From: Enterovibrio norvegicus DSM 15893
GTDB lineage: Bacteria; Pseudomonadota; Gammaproteobacteria; Enterobacterales; Vibrionaceae
Assembly (NCBI RefSeq): GCF_900115495.1
Contig: NZ_FOWR01000013.1
Location: 1-64,000 of the forward strand
DNA length: 64,000 bases
Direction of reading: 5' to 3'
Shown here: positions 7,643 to 16,215 of the stretch, one piece after another
How the letters are laid out: each line of letters opens with the position of its first letter
How positions within the stretch are numbered: position 1 is the stretch's first letter
Program-made: the position numbers and the translations under genes
Notes under the pieces: model-generated
Database searches by the model: none
Told to the model about the DNA's origin: nothing
The model's input: only the letters and a program-made list of their open reading frames with translations

Positions 7643-9631
7643 CTATTTTAACCCTAACTGTCTAAGCCGCTTATAAACAGTATTACGACTTACACCTGTT
7701 ATTTGTGCAATTTTGGAAATGTTCCCTTCTGTTGAATGAAATAACGCCGGTAACGTGTCTTGCCAACGTGAAGGAATCATGGGCTGCGGGGAGTATTGAG
7801 AGGAAAGTGGCTTAACAACATCATTACCGAGGCTGTCGGTGGATTCATCATTATGAATCACCGCTTTCCGCTCGGCCTTATCAATGGTAGCGATTTCAGC
7901 AAACGTGCGTTCGTTCGATTGTAAGTCGAGAAAGAAGTCATCCGACAAATGGTGTCGAGTGATCACATCACCATCAGACAATGCCAGCGCTACGCGAAGT
8001 ACGTTCACCAATTGACGAATGTTTCCCGGCCAAGGGTGCGCTTGGAAGAGAGACATTACGTCATCGCTGATCATAGGAGATGCACCTTGATCCGACAGTG
8101 ACATCAACAACTCTGCGACAAGCTCTCGCAAATCTGTGCGTTCACGAAGCGAAGGTAAAAACAGGGTTAACCCATTTACACGGTAATAAAGATCGTCTCG
8201 AAATTGTTTACTGGCGACGGCATCACGCAAGGATTGGTGCGTTGCACACACAATGCGAAAATCGACGGGGTAACTGTCAGTGCTGCCCAGCGGGGTGACG
8301 GATTTCTCTTGTAGCACACGCAATAAACGCGCTTGCACGTGAAGCGGCATATCACCAATTTCATCAAGAAAAAGGGTGCCACCGTCAGCTTGACGAATGT
8401 AGCCTAAACTGCCTTTGGCACTTGCCCCCGTAAACGCCCCTTTCACATAGCCAAACAGTTCAGACTCAACTAACTCAGCGGGAATGGCCGCACAGTTAAC
8501 AGCGACTAAGTTTTCTGATGCTCGTTCAGAGGTGGCATGCACAGCCTGTGCAAACACTTCTTTACCGACACCCGTTTCGCCTTGTATGACCAGAGGAATA
8601 TCGCTGTTCACCACACTTTGCGCTTGGCGGATCGCACGGTGCATTTTGCCATCGCCCAAATCAAGCATGGGCAGGATACGTGCTGATGTAGAAGAGGGTG
8701 CCTTGCTCGCAGGCGATGACGCGGCAACATTCAACTTGGTGTGTGAAAACGCAGCAGGTGTGGTCACTCGTGGAATATGCGCCACTTGAGGATGTTTCAC
8801 CGTCGCAAACAAACGGTATTTAGGTAAGCCGATAAAAGAAAGTGTTTGGTTTTCAGGATGCACCGACAAGTGCAATGCCGAAATGCCTGTCACCAGATCA
8901 ATAGATAGCCCTCGCAAGGCCTGTCCTACCAACAAATCAGCCCGTCGGTTTGCCGCAATGATCATGCCTTCGTCATTGAACACCAGCATCCCCGCCCACT
9001 GGCTGTCTAAGTTATCGCTGCTGGTGTTGAAGATCAGCATGTGATTGTGCTGACGATACGTTGCAATGATGAGCTGGTTCTCCACCGCTTGCGTCATCAC
9101 TTTTACCATGCCGTTAACATGGGAAGTAGGCAGATACGCGTCGGAAGAAATATTGAGCACACCGACCAAACGGCGATCACTGTTATAAATAGGGGCAGCT
9201 GAGGCCGTCATGTAGCGATTCGCAATCAAAAAGTGCTCATCTCGCCCCACCACCACTGATTCGCCCGTTTGTATCGCCGTGCCTACCGCATTTGTGCCGT
9301 TGTATTTTTCCTGCCAACTGGTGCCGTTCTCGAACAAATGCTTGTCCATTTGCCCAACAAAACCAGGGCGTCCCCACTGACTCAGCAGCGTGCCTTCATG
9401 GTCAGCCAACAGCACCAAACTGTTACTGTTAACCAGAATATTTTCATAGTAAGGCAAGACTTGTTCTTGCGTGGTCGCAATCAAATCATTGGCGCGCGCT
9501 TTGGCATCTTGCCAATCACCGCGATTGAGTTGAATGATTTCCGGAGACGATTTTGGTGTCAGCCCGAAAGACCGGCATCGGTGCCAAGATGCCTGAATGA
9601 CTTCATCGTGCGTGTGAGCCATATCGCTCAT
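7643..9631 (-). CDS. Sigma-54-dependent transcriptional activator, AcoR type
   Basis: Numbering is from the upstream ATG at 9667. An N-terminal GAF-like sensor spans about 60-205, then a PAS-like region at about 222-290. An AAA+ domain follows, with Walker A GETGVGKE (363-370), the sigma-54 contact loop GAFTGA (410-415) and Walker B TLFLDEIGD (431-439). A C-terminal Fis-type helix-turn-helix reads NISKIAQITGVSRNTVYKRL. The start at 9631 (MSDMAHTHDEV) is chosen because AAGAAGGG precedes it, whereas the 9667 ATG has no ribosome-binding site. The gene is divergent from a glycerol-type ABC importer operon with a -24/-12 promoter, so it is the likely activator of that operon. AcoR relatives sense acetoin or small alcohols; the ligand here is unknown. 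Confidence 0.93.
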   Translation of the reverse strand: MSDMAHTHDEVIQASWHRCRSFGLTPKSSPEIIQLNRGDWQDAKARANDLIATTQEQVLPYYENILVNSNSLVLLADHEGTLLSQWGRPGFVGQMDKHLFENGTSWQEKYNGTNAVGTAIQTGESVVVGRDEHFLIANRYMTASAAPIYNSDRRLVGVLNISSDAYLPTSHVNGMVKVMTQAVENQLIIATYRQHNHMLIFNTSSDNLDSQWAGMLVFNDEGMIIAANRRADLLVGQALRGLSIDLVTGISALHLSVHPENQTLSFIGLPKYRLFATVKHPQVAHIPRVTTPAAFSHTKLNVAASSPASKAPSSTSARILPMLDLGDGKMHRAIRQAQSVVNSDIPLVIQGETGVGKEVFAQAVHATSERASENLVAVNCAAIPAELVESELFGYVKGAFTGASAKGSLGYIRQADGGTLFLDEIGDMPLHVQARLLRVLQEKSVTPLGSTDSYPVDFRIVCATHQSLRDAVASKQFRDDLYYRVNGLTLFLPSLRERTDLRELVAELLMSLSDQGASPMISDDVMSLFQAHPWPGNIRQLVNVLRVALALSDGDVITRHHLSDDFFLDLQSNERTFAEIATIDKAERKAVIHNDESTDSLGNDVVKPLSSQYSPQPMIPSRWQDTLPALFHSTEGNISKIAQITGVSRNTVYKRLRQLGLK

Positions 9632-9726
9632 CCACCCTTCTTTTTTGAGCGTTCGAAAACGTTGCATGGTCGTTAAGCATTGTTCACATAGTGTTAACAG
9701 TCAACAGTTTCTTGCGCACAAAATGC

Positions 9727-9748
9727 ACAGTGACAGCGCTCACATTTA
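9727..9748. promoter_or_regulatory. CRP-like site (or activator palindrome)
   Basis: The core GTGA-CAGCGC-TCAC at 9730-9743 has the exact TGTGA-N6-TCACA architecture, with CACAttt on the right and one mismatch (A for T) before GTGA on the left. It lies about 50 bases upstream of the -24 element. It could equally be an enhancer site for the sigma-54 activator. Confidence 0.55.
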
Positions 9749-9792
9749 TTTTTAACCTAATATTTTCAATGAGATAAGAAGGTGTCAATTGT

Positions 9793-9808
9793 TGGCACAC
9801 TTCTGGCG
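9793..9808 (+). promoter_or_regulatory. Candidate sigma-54 (-24/-12) promoter of the glp operon
   Basis: TTGGCAC at 9792-9798 and TGGC at 9804-9807 give the invariant GG-N10-GC spacing (GG 9794-9795, GC 9806-9807) of the TGGCAC-N5-TTGC consensus, with one mismatch in the -12 part. Transcription would start near 9819, about 158 bases before the glpS start. Confidence 0.65.
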
Positions 9809-9976
9809 TATGTCATGATGAATATTTTAAAAGCCAATGTATGGCGTCTGTCAGAGAACGAGCATCACGAAAAACACAGAAACGAAAGTAAAAGGGAAAA
9901 TTCCGCTGTTTTTTCACTGACGAGACATCGCACGGCTCAATGCCACGATTGGTAACGATTAGATCAGGGAGTGTTC

Positions 9977-11056
9977 ATGTCCTTAGCGCTAGAGAACGTC
10001 ACAAGGATCAACAACAACGAAAGCTGGCTAGAAGAGATCAATCTGACTCTTGAACCCGGCTCATTTAATGTCCTTCTTGGAAGGACCTTGGCAGGTAAAA
10101 CCAGCTTAATGCGATTGATGGCTGGGCTAGACAAACCCACCACCGGGCGTGTGTTATTTAACAGCCAAGACATGACAGGTGTGCCTGTTCGGCACCGCAA
10201 TGTCTCCATGGTTTACCAGCAATTCATCAACTACCCCAACCTGTCCGTGTTTGAAAACATCGCCTCACCGTTACGTTTAGAAAAACACCCAGATTCCGTC
10301 ATCCGTGAACGCGTGCAAGAAACCGCAGAGATGCTCCACATCGAACAGTTTCTTCACCGTCTTCCCCTTGAACTCTCTGGGGGCCAACAGCAACGCACCG
10401 CCATGGCGAGAGCCTTGGTAAAAAATGCTGACCTTATTTTGTTTGATGAACCGCTTGTGAACCTTGACTACAAGCTGCGTGAAGAACTTCGCCAAGAAAT
10501 GCGCGAGTTGTTTGCGACCAGAAATACCATTGCCGTCTACGCCACGACAGAACCCAACGAAGCGCTCGCGCTCGGAGGCAATGTGGTGCTAATGCATGAA
10601 GGAAAGGTGATTCAATCTGGCCCAACCGCCGAGGTGTACCACCACCCTTCTTCTGTCACGAGCGCAGAGTTGTTCGGTGAACCGCCCATTAACATGATCA
10701 ACGGCCACATTGCTGACGGGAATGTGTCCTTTGCTGAACACATTCACTTCCCTGTAAACACCGTTCTCAGTGAGTTAGAGGAAGGGGAATATCAGTTTGG
10801 CATTCGCCCCAATCACCTCAGCCTTGTTCCCCACAATGACGACGATCTCGAGCTTTCTGTCGAGGTTGAACTGGCAGAGATCAGCGGCAGCGAAACCTTT
10901 CTTCATGTACGAAACCGCGACGTTGGCATGGTGCTTCATTTACCGGGGGTGCATGACTATCAAGTGGATCAGCGCATCAGCATCTATGTGCCAACACACA
11001 AGTTGTATGTGTTCGACAGTACACAAAACCTCATTCAATCCGCCCGTTATCGCTAA
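9977..11056 (+). CDS. glpS: Glycerol ABC importer ATPase GlpS
   Basis: 359-residue ABC ATPase of the carbohydrate (MalK/UgpC) type with a C-terminal TOBE region. Walker A is GRTLAGKTS, the signature is intact LSGGQQQR, and Walker B is LILFDEPL. The usual H-loop His is replaced: the segment reads YATTEPNEA where THDQxEA is normal. The gene order matches the GlpSTPQUV glycerol importer described in Rhizobium leguminosarum. The ATG at 9977 follows AGGGAG with five-base spacing and is preferred to the GTG at 9971. First gene of a six-gene operon. Confidence 0.88.
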   Translation: MSLALENVTRINNNESWLEEINLTLEPGSFNVLLGRTLAGKTSLMRLMAGLDKPTTGRVLFNSQDMTGVPVRHRNVSMVYQQFINYPNLSVFENIASPLRLEKHPDSVIRERVQETAEMLHIEQFLHRLPLELSGGQQQRTAMARALVKNADLILFDEPLVNLDYKLREELRQEMRELFATRNTIAVYATTEPNEALALGGNVVLMHEGKVIQSGPTAEVYHHPSSVTSAELFGEPPINMINGHIADGNVSFAEHIHFPVNTVLSELEEGEYQFGIRPNHLSLVPHNDDDLELSVEVELAEISGSETFLHVRNRDVGMVLHLPGVHDYQVDQRISIYVPTHKLYVFDSTQNLIQSARYR

Positions 11057-11065
11057 GGAGTATGT

Positions 11066-12208
11066 ATGGCTGAAATCGTCTTAGAATCTCTCGCACATTC
11101 GTACATGCCCTCACCGAGCGGCGCGAATGATTACGCAATCCGAAGGATGACTCACACATGGCGAAATGGCGGTGCCTATGCACTGCTAGGCCCGTCAGGC
11201 TGTGGCAAAAGCACCATGCTAAACATCATCTCAGGCTTGCTTACCCCATCAGAAGGCAAAGTGGTGTTCGATAAGCAGGATGTGAGTCACCTTGCTCCGC
11301 AAGAACGTAACATCGCCCAGGTGTTCCAGTTCCCTGTGGTGTACGACACCATGACAGTGGCAGATAACCTCGCTTTTCCGTTGCGTAACATGAAAACACC
11401 AGAGGCCAAGGTGCGTTCACGCGTCAGTGAAGTCGCTGAACTGCTTGAGCTCACGCCAGTGTTGAACAAACGCGCCAGTAACCTGACCGCCGATGAAAAA
11501 CAAAAAGTGTCCATGGGCCGCGGTCTTGTGCGTGAAGATGTATCCGCCATTTTGTTCGATGAACCTTTGACAGTGATCGACCCACAGCTCAAATGGAAAT
11601 TGCGCCGTAAGCTACGCCAAATCCATGAACAACTTCATATCACCATGGTCTATGTCACCCATGATCAGCTTGAAGCCGCCACGTTCGCGGAAGAAATCGC
11701 CGTGATGTATGACGGCGCGATTGTGCAATTTGGATCGCCTCGCGAGCTTTTCGAATCCCCCAACCACACATTTGTCGGTTACTTCATTGGTAGCCCAGGC
11801 ATGAATTTGCTGCCCGTAACCCGCAGCAAAAATGGCGTGGAATTTGAAGGCAAGCTTATACCGCTAACGGATGAACAAACCCATGCGCTCGACGCATCAT
11901 CCAGCGACAACATCAAAGTCGGCATTCGCCCTGAATTTGTACATTTATGGCAAGACGCCCGCGATGAAGCGTGGCAAGTGCCCGTGCAATACGTGGAAGA
12001 CCTCGGCACCTACAAAATCATCACAGTGAAATTTGGCAGCATTCCGCTCAAATTGCGCATTGATGAAGAAACGCCCGTGCCGAAAGAACACACATGGATC
12101 AGCTTTCCCGCCCAATGGCTAAAGCTCTACATCGACGAATACCTCACGGGAGAACCCATTTCCTTAGACGCGGTATCGGCAGAGCAAGGAGCGCCTCATG
12201 CAGACTAA
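11066..12208 (+). CDS. glpT: Glycerol ABC importer ATPase GlpT (ABC type)
   Basis: 380-residue second ATPase of the importer (not the E. coli glycerol-3-phosphate permease of the same name). Walker [10 protein letters not shown], Walker B AILFDEPL and the H-loop YVTHDQLEA are intact. The signature motif is degenerate: LTADEKQKVSMGRG in place of LSGGQ. Since GlpS has a good signature but a poor H-loop, the GlpS/GlpT heterodimer probably has one consensus and one degenerate ATP site. AAGGAG precedes the ATG, and the last 11 bases overlap the next gene, indicating translational coupling. Confidence 0.88.
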   Translation: MAEIVLESLAHSYMPSPSGANDYAIRRMTHTWRNGGAYALLGPSGCGKSTMLNIISGLLTPSEGKVVFDKQDVSHLAPQERNIAQVFQFPVVYDTMTVADNLAFPLRNMKTPEAKVRSRVSEVAELLELTPVLNKRASNLTADEKQKVSMGRGLVREDVSAILFDEPLTVIDPQLKWKLRRKLRQIHEQLHITMVYVTHDQLEAATFAEEIAVMYDGAIVQFGSPRELFESPNHTFVGYFIGSPGMNLLPVTRSKNGVEFEGKLIPLTDEQTHALDASSSDNIKVGIRPEFVHLWQDARDEAWQVPVQYVEDLGTYKIITVKFGSIPLKLRIDEETPVPKEHTWISFPAQWLKLYIDEYLTGEPISLDAVSAEQGAPHAD

Positions 12209-13067
12209 AACCGAAAACAATCACGCGTGGTGGCTCGTGCTCCCCGTGTTCTTGCTGGTTGCCTTCTCCGCCATCATCCCGCTGATGACGGTGGTGAACT
12301 ACTCGATTCAAGATATCTTCGACCAAAACACCGCCTATTTTGTTGGCACGGAATGGTATCGAGAAATCCTGAATGACCCACGCCTACACGATTCGCTGGT
12401 ACGGCAGTTTATTTATTCTTTCTGTGTCCTCGCGATTGAAATTCCGTTAGGGATCGCCGTGGCACTCACTATGCCTGCGCGTGGCTTAAAAGCCTCACTG
12501 GTGCTCATCGTACTCGCCGTGCCACTGCTGATTCCTTGGAACGTGGTCGGGACCATTTGGCAGATCTTTGGCCGCGCCGACATTGGTTTACTGGGCTGGT
12601 TCTTAAACAGCATCGGCGTGAGCTACAACTATGCCTCTGACCCTGTTGATGCGTGGGTCACTGTGTTGGTGATGGATGTATGGCACTGGACATCATTGGT
12701 TGCCCTGCTTTGCTACTCCGGCCTTCGCGCCATTCCTGATGTGTATTATCAAGCCGCGAAAATTGACCGCGCATCTAACTGGGCAGTGTTCCGCCACATC
12801 CAACTGCCCAAGCTGAAAAGCGTGTTGCTACTCGGCGTCTTACTGCGCTTTATGGACAGTTTCATGATCTACACCGAACCCTTTGTTCTCACCGGTGGCG
12901 GTCCGGGTAACTCCACCACCTTCTTGTCGCAAACCCTCACGAAAATGGCCGTGGGCCAGTTCGATTTGGGCCCTGCGGCAGCGTTCTCAATCATCTATTT
13001 CTTGATCATCTTGTTGGTGAGTTGGTTGTTCTACACCGCCATGACCAGCATGGACAATAGGAGCTAA
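12198..13067 (+). CDS. glpP: Glycerol ABC importer permease GlpP
   Basis: 289 residues, six predicted membrane helices, MalF-like binding-protein-dependent permease. The cytoplasmic EAA-type coupling loop is visible as YYQAAKIDRASNWAVFRHIQ. It begins inside the end of the GlpT gene (11-base overlap) and is followed three bases later by the partner permease. With GlpQ it should form the inner-membrane channel. Confidence 0.88.
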   Translation: MQTKTENNHAWWLVLPVFLLVAFSAIIPLMTVVNYSIQDIFDQNTAYFVGTEWYREILNDPRLHDSLVRQFIYSFCVLAIEIPLGIAVALTMPARGLKASLVLIVLAVPLLIPWNVVGTIWQIFGRADIGLLGWFLNSIGVSYNYASDPVDAWVTVLVMDVWHWTSLVALLCYSGLRAIPDVYYQAAKIDRASNWAVFRHIQLPKLKSVLLLGVLLRFMDSFMIYTEPFVLTGGGPGNSTTFLSQTLTKMAVGQFDLGPAAAFSIIYFLIILLVSWLFYTAMTSMDNRS

Positions 13068-13070
13068 ACG

Positions 13071-13868
13071 ATGCAGAAAAAAACGCTTGGCCTTATTGCC
13101 TATATCATCTTCTTAATGCTGCCGATTTATTGGTTGCTGATGATGTCTTTCAAAACCAATGAAGAAATTCTGGGCGGACTCACCTTTTGGCCGCAATCGC
13201 CAACGCTGGCGAACTACGCGATCATTTTCTCAGATCCAAGTTGGTATTCAGGGTATTTGAACTCGCTGACCTACGTGACCATCAATACCTTGCTGTCACT
13301 GGCTGTTGCCTTACCTGCCGCGTACGCGTTTTCGCGCTACCGCTTCGTGGGCGACAAACACCTGTTCTTCTGGTTACTCACCAATAGAATGGCACCACCT
13401 GCCGTCTTCCTGTTGCCTTTCTTCCAGCTATACAGTTCGGTTGGCTTGTTTGATACGCACATAGCGGTCGCACTCGCCCACTGCCTGTTTAACGTACCGC
13501 TTGCGGTCTGGATTTTAGAAGGCTTCATGTCCGGTGTGCCCAAAGAGATTGACGAAACAGCTTATATCGATGGCTACAGTTTCCCGCGGTTCTTTGGTCG
13601 TATTTTCATTCCCATGATCCGCTCTGGTATCGGCGTAACGGCGTTCTTCTGTTTCATGTTCAGTTGGGTCGAGCTCTTGCTCGCCAGAACACTGACATCC
13701 GTTAACGCCAAGCCCATTGTTGCCACCATGACGCGCACCGTCAGTGCATCAGGTATCGATTGGGGCGTACTCGCTGCCGCAGGTGTACTGACCATTGTGC
13801 CAGGACTGCTGGTGATTTGGTTCGTGCGCAATCACGTTGCTAAAGGATTCGCGTTGGGACGCGTTTAA
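13071..13868 (+). CDS. glpQ: Glycerol ABC importer permease GlpQ
   Basis: 265 residues, MalG-like permease with six membrane helices. The EAA loop appears as IDETAYIDGYSFPRFFGRIF. The name follows the glpSTPQUV system and is unrelated to the glycerophosphodiesterase GlpQ of E. coli. It begins three bases after glpP, with AGGAGC just upstream. Confidence 0.88.
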   Translation: MQKKTLGLIAYIIFLMLPIYWLLMMSFKTNEEILGGLTFWPQSPTLANYAIIFSDPSWYSGYLNSLTYVTINTLLSLAVALPAAYAFSRYRFVGDKHLFFWLLTNRMAPPAVFLLPFFQLYSSVGLFDTHIAVALAHCLFNVPLAVWILEGFMSGVPKEIDETAYIDGYSFPRFFGRIFIPMIRSGIGVTAFFCFMFSWVELLLARTLTSVNAKPIVATMTRTVSASGIDWGVLAAAGVLTIVPGLLVIWFVRNHVAKGFALGRV

Positions 13869-13878
13869 GGAGAATCAT

Positions 13879-14151
13879 ATGAATTGGATGGCTTGGACTC
13901 AACCCAGTGCACTTTTTTTTCTCACCATCGGCTGCATTTTGCTGGTGATGACCACTTTCGAAGTACTCCGACCGTGCGTTGCTCGCAAAGGCTTTCTGCC
14001 TATCACAACCACACGGGGTGATCGACTCTTTATAGGCCTACTGAGCAGTGCCTATATCCACCTTTTCTTCATCGGTATGACTGACCTCGCCATATGGTAT
14101 CCGTTCGGGATTTCCATCATTTGGCTTGGGATTGTTCTACGCTGGGGTTAG
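13879..14151 (+). CDS. glpU: Small membrane protein GlpU (DUF2160 type)
   Basis: 90 residues (MNWMAWTQPSALFFLTIG...), with two to three membrane helices covering most of the length. A protein of this size and place, between the second permease and the binding protein, is a hallmark of the rhizobial glycerol importer operon; its role there is unknown. The start at 13879 is chosen because AAGGAG sits seven bases upstream; a longer in-frame start at 13837 would overlap glpQ. Confidence 0.82.
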   Translation: MNWMAWTQPSALFFLTIGCILLVMTTFEVLRPCVARKGFLPITTTRGDRLFIGLLSSAYIHLFFIGMTDLAIWYPFGISIIWLGIVLRWG

Positions 14152-14178
14152 GGAAATACGTTAAAGGAGCTAAAAACT

Positions 14179-15918
14179 ATGAAGCACTTACCTGCATCAA
14201 AGCAATGGACGCCTCTCGGATTCCTAATCGGGATGCTGCTCGCGCCGAGTGCGCTAGCAGACCAATACAAAGATGCTGCACAAAAATGGGTTAACGATGA
14301 ATTCACCCCTTCTACCTTGAGCAGCAAACGTCAACTTGAAGAAATGGCGTGGTTTACTAATGCCTCAAAAGCGTTTCGTGGCATGGAAATCAAAGTGGTC
14401 TCAGAAACCATTACCACCCATGAATACGAGTCCAAAGTGCTTGCAAAAGCCTTTGAAGAAATCACGGGCATTAAAGTCACCCACGATTTGATTCAAGAGG
14501 GCGACGTGGTAGAAAAACTGCAAACTGAAATGCAATCAAACCGCAGTATCTACGACGCCTACATCAATGACTCAGATCTGATTGGTACGCACTTCCGCTA
14601 CGGTAAAGTATTCCCTATTAGTGATTACATGGAAGGAGAAGGCAGCTCCATTACCTTGCCAACGCTCGACATTGGCGACTTTATCGGCACCGAGTTCACC
14701 ACAGGCCCAGACGGAAAACTTTATCAACTGCCCGATCAGCAGTTTGCCAACCTTTACTGGTTCCGTGCTGACTGGTTTGAACGTGATGATTTGAAAAAAC
14801 AATTCAAAGACATTTACGGCTACGAGCTGGGTGTGCCAGTGAACTGGTCGGCCTATGAAGACATCGCAGAATTCTTCTCTATCCATGTCAAAGAGATCGA
14901 CGGTCAACGCGTCTACGGCCATATGGATTACGGGAAAAAAGACCCCTCACTTGGCTGGCGTTTTACTGATGCATGGTTCTCTATGGCAGGCGCAGGCGAT
15001 AAAGGTATTCCAAACGGCAAACCTGTCGATGAGTGGGGTATTCGCGTGGAAGGCTGTCGTCCTGTTGGTTCAAGTGTGGAACGCGGGGGCGCCACTAACG
15101 GCCCAGCGGCGGTTTACGCAACAACCAAATACGTGGATTGGCTGCGCAAGTACGCACCACCAGAAGCACAAGGCATGACGTTCTCTGAAGCAGGCCCAGT
15201 CCCAGCACAAGGTTCGATTGCACAGCAAATCTTCTGGTACACCGCCTTCACCGCCGACATGACGAAGGCAAACTTGGCGGTTGTGAACAAAGATGGCACG
15301 CCAAAATGGCGCATGGCACCGTCGCCTAAAGGCCCATACTGGGAAGAAGGCATGAAATTGGGGTATCAAGACACAGGTTCTTGGACGTTGATGAAGGCCA
15401 CCGACCCTAAACGTCGCGCCGCGGCTTGGTTGTATGCGCAATTTACTGTGTCTAAAACCGTGTCGTTGAAGAAAACGCTGGTCGGCCTAACGCCGATTCG
15501 TGAATCTGACATCAACTCGCAAGCGATGACAGATATTGCACCCAAGTTAGGTGGCCTCGTTGAATTCTACCGCAGTCCTGCGCGCGTTCAGTGGACACCG
15601 ACAGGCACCAACGTGCCGGATTATCCGAAACTGGCGCAACTGTGGTGGCAATTCATTGCAGAAGCGGCAAACGGCGAAAGCACACCACAAGAAGCACTTG
15701 ATGGCTTGGCAAAAGCACAAGACCGCGTTCTGCAGCGTCTTGAGCGCGCCAACGTGCAAGGCGAATGTGGTCCTGAGCTTAACGACAAACGCGATGCATC
15801 TTACTGGCTAGAGCAACCTGGCGCACCAAAAGCCAAACTGGCCAACGAGAAACCTCAAGGTGTCACCATCTCATACAATGAGCTGCTAAAATCTTGGGAA
15901 ACAGATTCACCTCAATAA
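14179..15918 (+). CDS. glpV: Glycerol-type ABC importer substrate-binding protein GlpV
   Basis: 579 residues with a signal peptide ending ...LLAPSALA before DQYKDAAQKW. It is larger than typical sugar-binding proteins, as in the GlpV family of extracellular solute-binding proteins. The periplasmic protein should deliver the polyol to GlpPQ. The ATG at 14179 follows AAAGGAG. It ends the operon, and two terminators follow. Glycerol as substrate is inferred from gene order and family; neither glpK nor glpD is in the window, so phosphorylation and oxidation must be encoded elsewhere. Confidence 0.86.
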   Translation: MKHLPASKQWTPLGFLIGMLLAPSALADQYKDAAQKWVNDEFTPSTLSSKRQLEEMAWFTNASKAFRGMEIKVVSETITTHEYESKVLAKAFEEITGIKVTHDLIQEGDVVEKLQTEMQSNRSIYDAYINDSDLIGTHFRYGKVFPISDYMEGEGSSITLPTLDIGDFIGTEFTTGPDGKLYQLPDQQFANLYWFRADWFERDDLKKQFKDIYGYELGVPVNWSAYEDIAEFFSIHVKEIDGQRVYGHMDYGKKDPSLGWRFTDAWFSMAGAGDKGIPNGKPVDEWGIRVEGCRPVGSSVERGGATNGPAAVYATTKYVDWLRKYAPPEAQGMTFSEAGPVPAQGSIAQQIFWYTAFTADMTKANLAVVNKDGTPKWRMAPSPKGPYWEEGMKLGYQDTGSWTLMKATDPKRRAAAWLYAQFTVSKTVSLKKTLVGLTPIRESDINSQAMTDIAPKLGGLVEFYRSPARVQWTPTGTNVPDYPKLAQLWWQFIAEAANGESTPQEALDGLAKAQDRVLQRLERANVQGECGPELNDKRDASYWLEQPGAPKAKLANEKPQGVTISYNELLKSWETDSPQ

Positions 15919-15936
15919 GTTGCGCTTAGAGGACTC

Positions 15937-15966
15937 GCAGAAGCATTCATGCGCTTCTGCCTTTCC
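15937..15966 (+). terminator. Hairpin after glpV
   Basis: GCAGAAGC at 15937-15944 pairs with GCTTCTGC at 15953-15960, followed by CTTTCCCCC. First of two tandem terminators of the glp operon. Confidence 0.65.
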
Positions 15967-16022
15967 CCCTGAGGATGAAGCCGTTCAACTTGAACGGGAT
16001 GCAGTAAAAAAGTGAAACCATA

Positions 16023-16070
16023 TTGCGTAAGTAAACGCCTGCAGATGCAGGCGTTTTTATTTTTACGCAA
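16023..16070 (+). terminator. Strong terminator of the glp operon
   Basis: AAACGCCTGCA (16033-16043) pairs with TGCAGGCGTTT, followed by TTATTTTT. The outer bases TTGCGTAA/TTACGCAA (16023-16030 and 16063-16070) are also complementary. Confidence 0.9.
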
Positions 16071-16159
16071 TGAAGATCCAGCAGACAGAGCGATTCAATG
16101 GCCGTCTGAACATCCTGCAGCGAGTAAACCTATTGATACTCCACTCAACATTGCCCCCT

Positions 16160-16198
16160 AAAAACAAAACGAGCCGCCTTCCCTTAGAAAAGCGGCTC
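16160..16198 (-). terminator. Terminator of the hybrid sensor kinase
   Basis: On the minus strand GAGCCGC (16198-16192) pairs with GCGGCTC (16177-16171), and the bases after it read GTTTTGTTTTTAG. It lies 18 bases past the kinase stop. Confidence 0.85.
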
Positions 16199-16215
16199 CG
16201 TTCTTACCTTGCGCC

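Larger units (their letters stand above)
9632..9976. promoter_or_regulatory. Divergent control region between the sigma-54 activator and glpS
   Basis: It contains a CRP-like palindrome near 9729-9744 and a -24/-12 element at 9793-9807, both listed separately. The rest is AT-rich with a repeated GTTAACAGTCAACAG at 9692-9706, which could be part of an activator site. Confidence 0.6.
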
